Shown piece by piece: positions 28,264-37,911 of a stretch of DNA of 64,000 nt (position 1 is its first letter; each line of letters begins with the position of its first letter). The notes beneath the pieces were generated by a model. It was not told the DNA's origin. It saw only the letters and a list, made by a program, of their open reading frames with translations, and searched no databases. Origin of the DNA: Candidimonas sp. SYP-B2681 (GTDB taxonomy: Bacteria; Pseudomonadota; Gammaproteobacteria; Burkholderiales; Burkholderiaceae_B); NCBI RefSeq assembly GCF_003971065.1, contig NZ_RYDV01000002.1:372001-436000 (forward strand). Reading direction: 5' to 3'. A program made the position numbers and the translations under genes.

Positions 28264-28340
28264 ATAGTTTGCCGTCGAGTCGCAGGCATTGACCGCCGCC
28301 TGCGATATCGTTGCTTGGCGGTTGACTTTATAATCGGCGC

Positions 28341-29339
28341 ATGACGAAAAAAATCCTTATTGTCCGCACGTCTTCGTTAGGCGACCTGGTGCATATGCTG
28401 CCAGCGATATCCGATATCGCACGGCACGTCGCGGGCGCGCAAATCGACTGGATAGTAGAAGAGAGCTTTGCCGAGATTCCCGCATGGCACCCGGCCGTCC
28501 ATGAGGTCATCTCGGTGGCGCACCGCCGTTGGCGCAAGCACTGGTGGTCGCCCGAGACGCGTGCGGCCCGAGTGGCCCTGCGAAAAAATCTGGATGCGCG
28601 CCATTACGATATCGTTCTTGATATGCAGGCTCTGATGAAATCTGTCTGGCTCGTGCGGCAAACCCATGGGATACGCCACGGCTTAGATCGCCGCTCAGCG
28701 CGCGAGCCTTTGGCTTCATTCTTTTACGATGTAAAGCACACGGTGAATTTCTGGCAGCCAGCGGTGCAACGGCAACGGGAACTCGCGGCGGCGGCTTTTG
28801 GCTACGCTTACGAAGGTGAACCTGATTTTGGGCTTGGTCGCATCACCGAAGGCGTAGAAATACGGCCTTATGCGGTTATCATGCCCTCGGCCAGCCGCGA
28901 CGATAAGCTGTGGCCCGAAGCCGACTGGAGGAAAGTGTTCGGGCGCTTGCACGAGCATGGCCTCGATCTGAAGCTATTATCCGGCAGCCCTTCCGAAACG
29001 CAAAGGGCGGCATTGCTTGTTGCGGGTAATCCGCGCGGCGAAGTGTTGCCGCGCATGGGCTTGACCGACGTCGCCAAGGTTTTGGCCGGTGCGCGCATCA
29101 TGGTGGGGTTAGATAGCGGGCTGACTCACTTGTCCGCCGGGCTGGGGCGGCCCACCATTGGTATATACAAGGCATCGACCCCTGTGCGTACGCCGCTTGA
29201 GGGCCCAGCCTATACGGCCAGTTTAGGCGAACGTGGTAATGCGCCCTCGGCCGAGACCGTATTAAGTGCGGTCGATCAGGCGCTTGCTTTCGATGTGTCG
29301 GCGCATACCGACTTACCCGGTGGCAACGCCCCGGTTTAA
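28341..29339 (+). CDS. waaC: Lipopolysaccharide heptosyltransferase I
   Basis: A GT9-family enzyme that adds the first L-glycero-D-manno-heptose to Kdo2-lipid A at the cytoplasmic face of the inner membrane. It begins KILIVRTSSLGDLVHMLPAISDI, the donor/acceptor-binding hallmark. DKLWPEADW and the C-terminal GLDSGLTHLSAGLGRPTIGIY are the other conserved blocks. 332 residues. waaA follows in the same direction after about 98 bp, so inner-core LPS genes are clustered. Confidence 0.94.
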   Translation: MTKKILIVRTSSLGDLVHMLPAISDIARHVAGAQIDWIVEESFAEIPAWHPAVHEVISVAHRRWRKHWWSPETRAARVALRKNLDARHYDIVLDMQALMKSVWLVRQTHGIRHGLDRRSAREPLASFFYDVKHTVNFWQPAVQRQRELAAAAFGYAYEGEPDFGLGRITEGVEIRPYAVIMPSASRDDKLWPEADWRKVFGRLHEHGLDLKLLSGSPSETQRAALLVAGNPRGEVLPRMGLTDVAKVLAGARIMVGLDSGLTHLSAGLGRPTIGIYKASTPVRTPLEGPAYTASLGERGNAPSAETVLSAVDQALAFDVSAHTDLPGGNAPV

Positions 29340-29437
29340 ATGTCGCTGTACCGGTTTTTGACCCAATGGCGCGGTAGTTCTGCTTCAGCTAGACTCATCA
29401 ACTTGGCAGTCCTCGTTACAGCCATCGGCGTATATCT

Positions 29438-30760
29438 TTGAATTTATTCTTTTATACCGTTCTTATTCGATTATTGTCACCCGGCTTGCTAGCCTGGATG
29501 GCGATACGTGCCCGTCGCGCCGGGGGCAACTGGGAAGTATGGTCTGGCGCTCGTTTTGGGCATTACTCGGAATCCAAGCCCATCGAAAATCCCGTGTGGA
29601 TTCACGCCGTTAGCCTCGGTGAAACTAGGGCGGCACAGCCTTTCATACAGGCGTTACTGGATCAAGGTGAAAACGTTTTGCTGACGCATATGACCGTCAC
29701 AGGGCGTGCCGAAGGTGAACGCGTATTTGCCCAGGCCATCCAGCAAGGCCGTCTGGTTCAACAATGGCTACCTTACGATTTTCCGGGCAGTACGCGAAGG
29801 TTCATGGCTCATTATCGTCCCCGCGCTGGTGTCCTGATCGAACGCGAGGTATGGCCCAATTTGCTGGCCGCGGCGAGTCATGCGCAGGTCCCCATGCTGC
29901 TGGCCAGCGCTCGTTTCTCTGATAATTCTTTACGTCAAACTTTGCGCGCAGGCAGCGTGATGCGTCAGGCCTATGCTAGTTTCGACGCCGTATATGCGCA
30001 GACTTTGCGCGACGCCCAGCGGCTCGAGCAGGTCGGAGCGTCGGGAGTACGGGTGTCGGGCAACTTCAAGTTCGATATCACTTTGCCTCCCGATAAAGTG
30101 CTGCGGGGCCGGCAGTTCGCCGCGGGCTTGCCGCGCAAGATTATTGTCATTGCCAGCACTCGCGAAGGTGAAGACGAAATTTTTGTTCAAGCCATCGCTC
30201 ACCAGGTAAAGCGCGCGCACGCGCAAGGCGTCGACATCGACGAGCAGGCTCTGTATTGCTTGATTCCCCGGCACCCAGAGCGGTTCGATCTCGCAGCCGA
30301 CCTCCTTAAGAAAGCGGGTTTGGCTTTTGTCAGGCGTTCGCAGCTCATTGAGATGGGCGACTGCACGGCCAATGCGCTGCGGGCCTGCAGTGACGCGGCC
30401 GTGCTGCTAGGGGATAGCCTAGGCGAAATGACGCGCTATTACGCTTCGGCACAGGTGGCGATCGTCGCGGGCAGTTTTGCGCCGCTTGGAGGCCAAAACC
30501 TGATCGAAGCATGCGCGGCGGGCGTTCCTGTTCTGGTAGGCCCTCACACGCGTAATTTCGAGCAGGCTGTTCTGGATGCCATCGGCGAAGGCGCTGCCAT
30601 GCGCGTGCCGAATGCCGACGTTGCCATCCAAACCGCCTTGCAATTACTTGGCGATCCGCAGCGGCTGACCCGTATGGGCGAGGCCGGCGCTCATTGGGTT
30701 CAGAAGCACGCCGGAGCTGTTGCGCGAGTGGTGGCAGGGCTGAACGAGGTCAAAAACTGA
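29438..30760 (+). CDS. waaA: 3-deoxy-D-manno-octulosonic acid (Kdo) transferase
   Basis: Transfers Kdo to lipid IVA. A 440-residue GT30 enzyme with an N-terminal membrane-associated helix (YTVLIRLLSPGLLAWMAIRARRAGG), then IHAVSLGETRAAQPF with the catalytic Glu region. The C-terminal GT-B domain has ADAAVLLGDSLGEM and SFAPLGGQNLIEACAAGVPVLVGPHTRNF. Translation appears to begin at TTG 29438, which matches the usual N-terminus; no ATG is available nearby. Confidence 0.93.
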   Translation: MNLFFYTVLIRLLSPGLLAWMAIRARRAGGNWEVWSGARFGHYSESKPIENPVWIHAVSLGETRAAQPFIQALLDQGENVLLTHMTVTGRAEGERVFAQAIQQGRLVQQWLPYDFPGSTRRFMAHYRPRAGVLIEREVWPNLLAAASHAQVPMLLASARFSDNSLRQTLRAGSVMRQAYASFDAVYAQTLRDAQRLEQVGASGVRVSGNFKFDITLPPDKVLRGRQFAAGLPRKIIVIASTREGEDEIFVQAIAHQVKRAHAQGVDIDEQALYCLIPRHPERFDLAADLLKKAGLAFVRRSQLIEMGDCTANALRACSDAAVLLGDSLGEMTRYYASAQVAIVAGSFAPLGGQNLIEACAAGVPVLVGPHTRNFEQAVLDAIGEGAAMRVPNADVAIQTALQLLGDPQRLTRMGEAGAHWVQKHAGAVARVVAGLNEVKN

Positions 30761-30796
30761 TTTCAGTTCTTCGGTCGGGTTGTCAATACTGAAGTC

Positions 30797-30824
30797 GGTG
30801 CAGCGGGTCGCGGCCCGCTGCACC
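30797..30824. terminator. Hairpin between convergent waaA and galU
   Basis: GGTGCAGCGGG (30797-30807) pairs perfectly with CCCGCTGCACC (30814-30824) across a 6-nt loop, giving an 11-bp GC-rich stem. No T-run follows on either strand. Placement between two 3' ends suggests a role in ending or stabilising transcripts. Confidence 0.5.
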
Positions 30825-30922
30825 TTGGACTTGAATGTGATTGGACCGGTTTTAGTCTTGTGGCCAGGTTAACGCTGCGTTGGCTGCGCTTCGCGCCCAC
30901 ATTCGATACCGAGGCGGAATAA

Positions 30923-31753
30923 TCACAGTCCGTGGTATTTTCGACCAAGTTCGAGAGTGGCCTGGAAGAAGCCAGCTTTGCTCCCACAGTCGTAACGCAT
31001 CCCTTCGTATTGCAGGCCGAATACAGCGCGGGCTTTGAGCAGGCTGGCAATACCGTCAGTGAGCTGGATTTCTCCTCCGACCCCGGCCTGGGTCTGGCGC
31101 AGGTGTTCAAAGATTTCCGGTTCCAGCACATAGCGGCCAACAACAGCAAGGGTTGAGGGGGCTGCGGCGGGGTCGGGCTTTTCGACAATACCGCGCAGAC
31201 GCATGGTTTTATCGTTAACGACTTCGCCGGTAATGATGCCGTATTTATTGGTGTCCTGGCGATCTATGTTTTGTATGGCGAGGATACTGCCGTTTTGCTG
31301 GTGCGCGGCTTCGACAAGTTGCTGCGTGACCGAGGTGTTCGCATCAATCAGATCATCGGCGAGCAGCACAACGAAGGGCTCGTTGCCGACGATGGGAGCG
31401 GCACACAAGACGGCATGACCGAGGCCCAGCGGCGCAGCCTGCCGGGTATAGATGCAGTTTACGTACGATGGGATGACGTTGCGTACGGTTTCTAGAAGCT
31501 CCATCTTGTTCTTGGCCTCGAGGTCGGCTTCGAGTTCGGGCACGCTATCAAAATGGTCTTCGATGGCGCGCTTATTGCGGCCGGTGATGAAAATCAAATC
31601 GGTAATGCCTGCGGCGATCGCCTCTTCAACAGCATATTGGATCAAGGGCTTATCAACGATAGGCAGCATTTCTTTGGGCATGGCTTTAGTGGCGGGCAAA
31701 AAACGGGTGCCAAGACCTGCAACGGGGAAAACGGCTTTTCGAATTGGTTTCAT
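30923..31753 (-). CDS. galU: UTP-glucose-1-phosphate uridylyltransferase
   Basis: Makes UDP-glucose for envelope polysaccharides and galactose metabolism. The N-terminal [39 protein letters not shown] contains the nucleotidyltransferase GxGTRxxPxTK signature. VLLADDLID holds the metal-binding Asp. 276 residues, slightly shorter than E. coli GalU. It is convergent with waaA, in a region rich in LPS genes. Confidence 0.95.
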   Translation of the reverse strand: MKPIRKAVFPVAGLGTRFLPATKAMPKEMLPIVDKPLIQYAVEEAIAAGITDLIFITGRNKRAIEDHFDSVPELEADLEAKNKMELLETVRNVIPSYVNCIYTRQAAPLGLGHAVLCAAPIVGNEPFVVLLADDLIDANTSVTQQLVEAAHQQNGSILAIQNIDRQDTNKYGIITGEVVNDKTMRLRGIVEKPDPAAAPSTLAVVGRYVLEPEIFEHLRQTQAGVGGEIQLTDGIASLLKARAVFGLQYEGMRYDCGSKAGFFQATLELGRKYHGL

Positions 31754-31971
31754 GTGTCCTAACTTTTTTGGATTTATGCAAGAGAACGGTAAAATGATAC
31801 GCTATCTCCCATGGAGAAAAGCCGGTATCGAGCAAGCAGCATGCCCGAAGCATTTACACCGTGCAATACGCAACTTGGCCGAAGCCACAGCATGGGTTTG
31901 GTATATTGGGGCTGGATTTCAGAATAAAAAATCCTTCAAAATGGTCGCGCGACGACAAGGGCATCTTTCTC

Positions 31972-32145
31972 ATGCGTTTTATATTTTTGCTGGTTGTTCT
32001 GGCTAACGTAGCGGTACTCGCCTACGGGCAGGGTTTTTTTGGGACGCCGCCTAGCGAGCGCGGCCGGGATCCGCGCCAACTGTCAGAAAGGAATCAGCAC
32101 GCCATAACCTTGAACGCGCCCTTAAGTGCGAACCAGCTCAATTAA
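31972..32145 (+). CDS. Short membrane-anchored protein, resembles the N-terminus of a SPOR-type protein
   Basis: A 57-residue ORF with one N-terminal hydrophobic helix (FIFLLVVLANVAVLAYGQG), then a polar tail ending at TAA, overlapping the coaX 3' end by 8 bp on the opposite strand. From memory, related genomes have a longer membrane-anchored SPOR-domain gene beside coaX with a similar start. This could be a truncated remnant or a naturally short form. No clear ribosome binding site. Confidence 0.45.
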   Translation: MRFIFLLVVLANVAVLAYGQGFFGTPPSERGRDPRQLSERNQHAITLNAPLSANQLN

Positions 32146-32953
32146 GAAACTTGGGTGCCAGGTGCGCGAGGCCGTCCAATACAGGCGTCGTCAGACACTG
32201 TATTGCTTGCGCTGGGAGACCAAGGTCGGTCTGCGCTCTGTTTAGCAATCGTTGCGCTTCGATCTCTACGGCCCCCCATCCACCGCCAGTGCTGAAAACC
32301 TGCGGTGGTCCTCCGAACATGGAAAGTCCTTCACGCCACTGTCGTAGCAGCGCGCCAGCTTGCGCTGCGGCGATTCCACTGGAGATGGCTTGATGAGTAT
32401 GAGTAGGGAAAGCCGCGGTGGTGCCATCTGCCTTGGGTAAATTAGCCGTGCCGGCGGCGAGCGACGCGCGCATAAGCTCGGGGCCCGGGAAAATCAGCCC
32501 TCCGTAGAACTGCCGTATACCTGGCTCGCCTGGTATGGCCGCCTTGGGTCCCAAAGTATCGATTGTTGTGGCAGTGCCAAAGCTGGCTAATATTGCTGCG
32601 TCGTTGGTGTGTTGCGCCAGCCCTATCATTGACAGCCACCGATCAGCGCCCAATTGCGACGGAGCATCATAGCCGTTGCGTATGCCCGCTGCCTCGCCTT
32701 GACTGACGATCCATCTTATCTCGAAAGCGTAGTGGCTTTTGAAAAAGTCGTTGATTCGCTGAGCCACTGTCGTGCCTGCCACATTCACGCCAATGGCAGC
32801 GATCGGCACATGGCAGAGCTGATCAAGCCATGTCGGCAATTGGCTCAGGTCGTTGTGCGCCATGATGAAGACGTCGGTTTCCCTGCGGCCGCTTATTGGA
32901 TCAAGCCAACCCAGCTTTATACGGGTATTGCCCGCGTCAATCAGTAGCATCAT
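32138..32953 (-). CDS. coaX: Type III pantothenate kinase
   Basis: ATP-dependent phosphorylation of pantothenate, the first step of CoA synthesis; the Bordetella homologue was first named Baf. The ASKHA-fold motifs are LLIDAGNTRIKLGW at the N-terminus, GADRWLSMIGL near the middle, and ASFGTATTIDTLG for the second phosphate site. 271 residues. Its first ATG overlaps the TGA of birA, the classical birA-coaX pair. Confidence 0.94.
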   Translation of the reverse strand: MMLLIDAGNTRIKLGWLDPISGRRETDVFIMAHNDLSQLPTWLDQLCHVPIAAIGVNVAGTTVAQRINDFFKSHYAFEIRWIVSQGEAAGIRNGYDAPSQLGADRWLSMIGLAQHTNDAAILASFGTATTIDTLGPKAAIPGEPGIRQFYGGLIFPGPELMRASLAAGTANLPKADGTTAAFPTHTHQAISSGIAAAQAGALLRQWREGLSMFGGPPQVFSTGGGWGAVEIEAQRLLNRAQTDLGLPAQAIQCLTTPVLDGLAHLAPKFLN

Positions 32954-33828
32954 GGATGAGGGTCCTTTTGAGCCCGCACTGAAATTTCGCCGACGGAGAT
33001 TGTGGTTTCGCCATGGTGATTGCGCACCAGTAATTGCCCCAGTGTATTGACGCCACTCGCAATGCCGGCGTGGGTGATACGCCCCTCATCCAGCACGTTG
33101 ATATGTTGCCCCGCCAGTACATCCACCTTTCCATATCGCTCAGGCAGTTCGCTGAAGCCGTGGGAGGTCGCGTCGTTCAGGCTGGTGTACCAGGCGTTGG
33201 CGATACGGGCGACGATATCCGTGGCAGTGGCGGCGGCGGCGAGCGGGTCGCACCCCGCAATTTCGGCCCAATCGGCCACTTGTCGATTCAGCGATTGACT
33301 GAGCGCCCGGGCGTCGGATAGGTTGATGCCCATTCCAATAATCGCGACATGGTGATCTGATGACAAGCGTGACGTTCCTGCGCGTGTGACTTCTACCAGG
33401 ATCCCGGCGAGCTTGGCGGTCAGCCACTGCACATCATTGGGCCACTTCATGCAAAGTTGGTTTCGTAATGAAGGACTAATAAGCCCGCGCAGCGCTTCGC
33501 AAGCCGCAAGGCCGGCCAATGGTGACAAGGTGGGCAATTGTTGGGGCGGCAGGAAAACATCGAAAGCGCAGGAAAACATTAGATTTGCGCCAGACCGATT
33601 TTGCCAGGTGCGCCCCGCGCGGCCGCGACCTTGCTCTTGCAGGTGCGCACCCAGCAGCCAGGGCCGCGCGAACTGGCCGCTATTTGAACGCGCCTTGGTC
33701 AATAAATCGAAGTTGGTGGACACTGTCCTTTCAACCCACGTGACCTGATTGAAGTGGGGCAACGCCATTGACAGCGACGCCTTAAGCAGGTCGGGGGAGG
33801 GGAGAAGCGAAGAAGAGGCAGTAGGCAT
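32950..33828 (-). CDS. birA: Biotin-[acetyl-CoA-carboxylase] ligase
   Basis: Activates biotin and attaches it to the carboxyl-carrier protein. The ligase signature GRGRAGRTW and the KWPNDV block are present; no N-terminal winged helix is visible, so it looks monofunctional (group I) rather than a repressor. 292 residues. Overlaps coaX by 4 bp. Confidence 0.93.
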   Translation of the reverse strand: MPTASSSLLPSPDLLKASLSMALPHFNQVTWVERTVSTNFDLLTKARSNSGQFARPWLLGAHLQEQGRGRAGRTWQNRSGANLMFSCAFDVFLPPQQLPTLSPLAGLAACEALRGLISPSLRNQLCMKWPNDVQWLTAKLAGILVEVTRAGTSRLSSDHHVAIIGMGINLSDARALSQSLNRQVADWAEIAGCDPLAAAATATDIVARIANAWYTSLNDATSHGFSELPERYGKVDVLAGQHINVLDEGRITHAGIASGVNTLGQLLVRNHHGETTISVGEISVRAQKDPHP

Positions 33829-33890
33829 TAATCTGCAATGGTGCGTAGCGTAAAATGATCGGGCTTACGTTATAACTCAAAGTGTCTATT

Positions 33891-34535
33891 ATGCTTGCTC
33901 GTACCGAGAAGATTTCATTCGATGGCCTCGCTGGCGCCATCGACTGTGCGCTGGATCTGCCGATGGAGCCCGCACGTGGGTGGGCGCTGGTGCTTCATCC
34001 GCACCCGCTACACGGCGGCGCACGTGATAATAAAATCGTTACGACCATCGCGCGTGCCTGCGTGCAGCATGGTCTGATCGCAGTACGCCCTAACTTCCGC
34101 GGGGTAGGCGTCTCGGCTGGAGAGTTCGATCGTGCTGTGGGCGAAACGGCCGATATGAAGGAATTGGTCCGTCAGTTTGAATCGGCGTATCCCGAGGCAG
34201 CGGCCGGAAAGTGGGTTCTGGCGGGATTTTCGTTTGGCACCTCAGTGGCCGCTCAACTATATTCAGAAGTGCTCGAGCAATCGGGCAAGCTACCGGATGC
34301 CTTGTTGCTTGCCGGATCAGCGGTCAATCGCTTTAAGTTCCGCGATATCACGGTTCCTGACGATACCTTTCTAGTGCATGGCGAGGCGGACGAGGTTGTG
34401 CCTTTATCCGAAGCCATGGAATTCGCCCGCAGCCGATCTTTGCCGGTCGTTGTGGTGCCGGACGCCAGCCATTTTTTTCACGGTAAGCTGATCACCTTGC
34501 GGCAATTGATCCAACAGCGTCTGGCCTCGGTCTAG
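33891..34535 (+). CDS. Alpha/beta-hydrolase family protein
   Basis: A 214-residue hydrolase with HPHPLHGGARDNKIV near the oxyanion region, nucleophile elbow GFSFGTSVA (Ser), late Asp in HGEADEVVPL and catalytic His in DASHFFHGKL. This dienelactone-hydrolase-like small family is often annotated only as alpha/beta hydrolase. The ATG at 33891 is preferred over GTG 33882. Substrate unknown. Confidence 0.85.
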   Translation: MLARTEKISFDGLAGAIDCALDLPMEPARGWALVLHPHPLHGGARDNKIVTTIARACVQHGLIAVRPNFRGVGVSAGEFDRAVGETADMKELVRQFESAYPEAAAGKWVLAGFSFGTSVAAQLYSEVLEQSGKLPDALLLAGSAVNRFKFRDITVPDDTFLVHGEADEVVPLSEAMEFARSRSLPVVVVPDASHFFHGKLITLRQLIQQRLASV

Positions 34536-34692
34536 CGTGCCGGCCGATCTTTGTTATCTGCCATAATGTATTGTTTCATCTCCTTGCGGTTTATGCAGGC
34601 GAAACCGCTCGTCATTTGCGGTAACTCCAAGACGGCTCTCCTATAATAGCTCCTCTGTGCCGTTTGTTTTACCGGCGGATATTCTTTACGAT

Positions 34693-35958
34693 ATGGCGAT
34701 GACACCAAAAAATTTCAGCTTTCAATTCCCCCCTGTTTCACATTTTCTAGCCGGACTGGCGCTGGCAGTTTCCCCGTTTTTCGCTTTTGCTCAAGATGCC
34801 GCCAAAGCGCCCGTCGAGCCTGCCGCAGCGACGGCTCCAGCCGCCTTCTCGGAAATTACTGCACCCAACATTGTTACGGCCGGCGAATTGGCTTCCGTGC
34901 CCGTTCCTACGCTTACTGCCCGGGCCTGGTTGACGCTGGACGTCAATAGCGGTCAGATCATTGCTTCGCAAAATCCCGATGAAAAAATCGAGCCAGCATC
35001 GTTAACGAAAATGATGACGGCATATTTGGTTTTCGAGGCCATCGAGAACAAGCGGCTGACGCTGGAACAAACCGTCAATATTTCGGAGAAAGCCTGGAAG
35101 ACCGAGGGCTCGCGCATGTTCGTCAAGCCCAACACCCAAGTGTCGGTCCATGATCTTCTCCAAGGGTTGATTATTCAATCGGGCAATGATGCCACGGTCG
35201 CCTTGGCCGAGGCGGTCGCCGGAAGCGAATCAGCATTTGCTGCGCTGATGAATGAAGAAGCGGCCAGGCAAGGTTTGCGTGATACGCACTTTGTTAATTC
35301 CTCCGGCCTGCCAGATCCGACCCATCTGACCACCGTTCGGGATCTCGCTATTTTGGCCAAAAACCTCGTGGCAAAGCATCCCCAGTATTTGCATTACTAC
35401 AGTCAAAAAGAATTCACGTATAACAAGATCAAGCAGAATAATCGTAACCGCCTGTTATGGTCGGACCCTACGGTCGATGGCCTTAAAACGGGGCACACTC
35501 AGTCTGCCGGATACTGCCTGGTTGCTACGGCGTTGCGCGATGGCCGGCGTGTCGTGTCGGTTATTGTCGGTGCCAGCAGCGATTCAGCTCGAACCGAAAA
35601 CAGTCTGAAGCTCTTGAACTGGAGCTTCCAGAACTTTGACACCATCAAATTGTTCGACAATACGCAGCCAGCGGTCACTGCTCGGGTTTGGGAAGGCCAG
35701 TCCGAGGCAGTAGGCCTGGGCGGCCTCGAGCCCACTTGGATCACAGTGCCTCGCGGCAAGGGGCCGCAGGTCAAGCCGGTCGCTCAATATACCCAGCCTT
35801 TGATCGCTCCGCTGAAGAAAGGCGCGAAGGTTGGCACGGTTTCGCTTTCGCTCGACGGTAAAGTGTTGCGCGAAGAGCCTCTGTATGTGTTGGAAGACGT
35901 CCAGGAAGCGGGCTTTTTCGGACGCGTCTACGATAAGATTCTTTTGTTATTCGAATAA
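34693..35958 (+). CDS. dacC: D-alanyl-D-alanine carboxypeptidase (PBP5/6 family)
   Basis: Trims pentapeptide stems of peptidoglycan in the periplasm. An N-terminal signal peptide ends about AFA-Q at residue 34. Active-site motifs are SLTK (103-106), SGN (163-165) and KTG (265-267). A C-terminal beta-rich domain follows, ending in an amphipathic anchor-like tail (FFGRVYDKILLLF). Start ATG 34693 gives 421 residues. It heads dacC-dat-ybeD-lipB, a conserved betaproteobacterial order. Confidence 0.94.
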   Translation: MAMTPKNFSFQFPPVSHFLAGLALAVSPFFAFAQDAAKAPVEPAAATAPAAFSEITAPNIVTAGELASVPVPTLTARAWLTLDVNSGQIIASQNPDEKIEPASLTKMMTAYLVFEAIENKRLTLEQTVNISEKAWKTEGSRMFVKPNTQVSVHDLLQGLIIQSGNDATVALAEAVAGSESAFAALMNEEAARQGLRDTHFVNSSGLPDPTHLTTVRDLAILAKNLVAKHPQYLHYYSQKEFTYNKIKQNNRNRLLWSDPTVDGLKTGHTQSAGYCLVATALRDGRRVVSVIVGASSDSARTENSLKLLNWSFQNFDTIKLFDNTQPAVTARVWEGQSEAVGLGGLEPTWITVPRGKGPQVKPVAQYTQPLIAPLKKGAKVGTVSLSLDGKVLREEPLYVLEDVQEAGFFGRVYDKILLLFE

Positions 35959-35971
35959 TAAGGCTTAAAAG

Positions 35972-36835
35972 ATGATTCCCGATGTTGATTGCGACAGTAT
36001 TGTTTATCTGAACGGCGACTACCTGCGTTTGGGGGATGCGAAAGTTTCAGTGCTGGACCGAGGCTTTATTTTTGGTGATGGTATCTACGACGTGGTTCCT
36101 GCCTATAACGGTAAGCCATTTCGCATGGACAGCCATTTGGCGCGCCTTGAGCGCAGCCTCGCAGCCATCGACATCAAGGTGAGTCTGGCACGAAAGGACT
36201 GGGAAGAGCTCGTTCTGGATCTGATCAAGCGATCGGGCCTGAACGATTGCATGGTATATATCCAAGTATCTCGGGGCGTCGCCAAGCGGGATCACGCGTT
36301 CCCCAAGAATACGCCGCCGACCGTGTTTTGCATGATTACTCCGTTCGTTCGTCCGGGTGCCGCTGCGCGCGAACAGGGTTTGAGCGTGGTCAGTATGCCG
36401 GACATCCGCTGGCTGCGTTGTGAGATCAAATCAGTTTCATTGCTTGGCAATGTGCTGGCCAAGCAATATGCAGTCGAGGCCGGGGTCGACGAAGTTGTTC
36501 AGTTTCGGGACGGATACTTATCCGAAGGCGCTTCGTGCAATATATGGGCCGCCAAAGACGGTGTCTTGCTCGGGCCGCCGCGCAGCAACCTGATACTCGA
36601 AGGCATTCGTTATAGCCTGCTGGAAGAGCTTGCGGCCGATACCGGCATCCATTTTGACGCTCGCCCGATATCGCAGCAAGAAGTCGAAAACGCCGACGAG
36701 CTTATGCTGTCGTCAGCCACGAAAGAGCTTTTGCCCATTACGGTTTACAACGGCAAGCCTGTAGGAACGGGTAAGCCGGGTTCGGTGTACACGCGGCTGC
36801 GAGCAGGCTACGATAAGGCCATTGCGGAACTTTGA
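35972..36835 (+). CDS. dat: D-amino-acid aminotransferase (class IV)
   Basis: A PLP-dependent class IV aminotransferase of 287 residues, predicted to make D-glutamate or D-alanine for peptidoglycan. The PLP Lys lies in SVSLLGNVLAKQYAVEAG; the N-terminal VLDRGFIFGDGIYDVVPAYNGKPFRMDSH and the EGASCNIWA block are typical of the D-amino acid transaminase/branched-chain group. It lies 13 bp after dacC and is followed by ybeD. Confidence 0.9.
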   Translation: MIPDVDCDSIVYLNGDYLRLGDAKVSVLDRGFIFGDGIYDVVPAYNGKPFRMDSHLARLERSLAAIDIKVSLARKDWEELVLDLIKRSGLNDCMVYIQVSRGVAKRDHAFPKNTPPTVFCMITPFVRPGAAAREQGLSVVSMPDIRWLRCEIKSVSLLGNVLAKQYAVEAGVDEVVQFRDGYLSEGASCNIWAAKDGVLLGPPRSNLILEGIRYSLLEELAADTGIHFDARPISQQEVENADELMLSSATKELLPITVYNGKPVGTGKPGSVYTRLRAGYDKAIAEL

Positions 36836-36845
36836 AATTCAGCCC

Positions 36846-37118
36846 ATGACTATTCCGCCCGAAGACTCTCTTATCGAGTATCCCAGCGACTTTCCCATTA
36901 AAGTCATGGGAAAGATGCACCCGGATCTTGCGCAAACCTTGACCGATGTTGTGTTGCAATTCGATCCCTCTCTGGATCCCGTCACCATCGAAATGAGGCC
37001 CAGCAAGGGCGGCAATTATTTAAGCCTTACGTTTACCGTGCGGGCCACGTCACGTCAGCAGCTTGACGACTTGTACCGTGCGCTGCATGGGCATCCTATG
37101 GTGTCATTTGTCTTGTAG
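36846..37118 (+). CDS. ybeD: YbeD/DUF493 family protein
   Basis: A 90-residue small protein with the DUF493 sequence YPSDFPIKVMGKMHPDLAQTL and a ferredoxin-like ACT-type fold by family. It is classically encoded between dacA and lipB, as here. The molecular role is unclear. The ATG at 36846 is used; the frame upstream overlaps dat. Confidence 0.92.
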   Translation: MTIPPEDSLIEYPSDFPIKVMGKMHPDLAQTLTDVVLQFDPSLDPVTIEMRPSKGGNYLSLTFTVRATSRQQLDDLYRALHGHPMVSFVL

Positions 37119-37133
37119 GCGTATTCCGCGTTC

Positions 37134-37892
37134 ATGATTCAACATAGATGGTGGCCGGGCCAGACACCGTATCTTGATGCCTGGGAGGCCATGCGGCAGT
37201 TTACCGAGGCCCGTGATGCAGGCACGGCGGATGAGATCTGGCTGGTCGAACACCCGCCGGTATATACCCTAGGCCAGGCTGGCAAAGCCAGTCATATTCT
37301 AAATCCGGGCGATATCCAGGTGGTGCAGTGCGATCGAGGTGGCCAGGTTACTTACCATGGTCCCGGTCAAGTGGTGGCATATTGCCTGATTGATTTGCGC
37401 CGTCTCAAGATTTTTGTCAAAGAATACGTGGCCTTAATTGAAAGGGCAACGATAGAGGTCTTGGCCGCGGTAGGGATCAATGGCGCTTGCCTTAAACCTG
37501 GAGCGCCGGGAGTCTACGTGCCGCTGGATGATCACGGCGCATTCTCCTCAGGCTCGTCGTCGCCGGCCGGCGACGACGAGCCTGCTGCACCTGCGGAAAA
37601 CCTGGCCAAGATTGCTGCATTGGGCATAAAGGTTCGTAACGGATGTGCCTATCACGGCATCGCTTTGAATGTCGACATGGATCTGACGCCTTTTCTAGGA
37701 ATCAATCCCTGTGGCTACGAAGGGCTGCAAACCATTGATTTGCGGTACTGCGGGATAGAGGCTACCGTGGCCCAAGTCGGAGAATTGCTCGCCGCACGTC
37801 TGGCGAGCTCTTTTGCGACACATGCTTACGGCGCCAGCGGGGCGTCGATCGCTCTGTGTGTCAAACCGCCCATAAATCAAATAATCCCATAA
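37134..37892 (+). CDS. lipB: Octanoyl-[ACP]:protein N-octanoyltransferase, with an in-frame insertion
   Basis: Transfers octanoyl groups from ACP to lipoyl domains. Conserved blocks: [30 protein letters not shown], and the catalytic pair Lys159 ([12 protein letters not shown]) and Cys171 (RNGCAYHG). The protein is 252 residues, about 40 longer than E. coli LipB; some 25 extra residues (Ser/Pro/Asp/Ala-rich, about 131-156) sit just before the catalytic Lys. Half of that insert is encoded by a perfect 36-bp palindrome. An enoyl-CoA hydratase gene, then lipA, follow. Confidence 0.94.
   Translation: MIQHRWWPGQTPYLDAWEAMRQFTEARDAGTADEIWLVEHPPVYTLGQAGKASHILNPGDIQVVQCDRGGQVTYHGPGQVVAYCLIDLRRLKIFVKEYVALIERATIEVLAAVGINGACLKPGAPGVYVPLDDHGAFSSGSSSPAGDDEPAAPAENLAKIAALGIKVRNGCAYHGIALNVDMDLTPFLGINPCGYEGLQTIDLRYCGIEATVAQVGELLAARLASSFATHAYGASGASIALCVKPPINQIIP
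37549..37584. repeat. Perfect 36-bp palindrome inside lipB
   Basis: Each half is 18 bp, with the axis between 37566 and 37567: the left half begins CAGGCTCGTCG and ends CGCCGG; the right half is its exact reverse complement. It has no spacer and is in frame (residues about 139-151). It could extrude as a cruciform or form a strong mRNA hairpin. Confidence 0.9.
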
Positions 37893-37911
37893 AAACGCCA
37901 GGAGACAAGAC

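Noticed and set aside
30763-31188. Minus-strand ORF over the galU 3' end
   Set aside because: A shadow frame overlapping galU, without family features.
31794-32006. Plus-strand ORF between galU and coaX
   Set aside because: Out of frame with the hydrophobic small ORF, with no domain or ribosome binding site.
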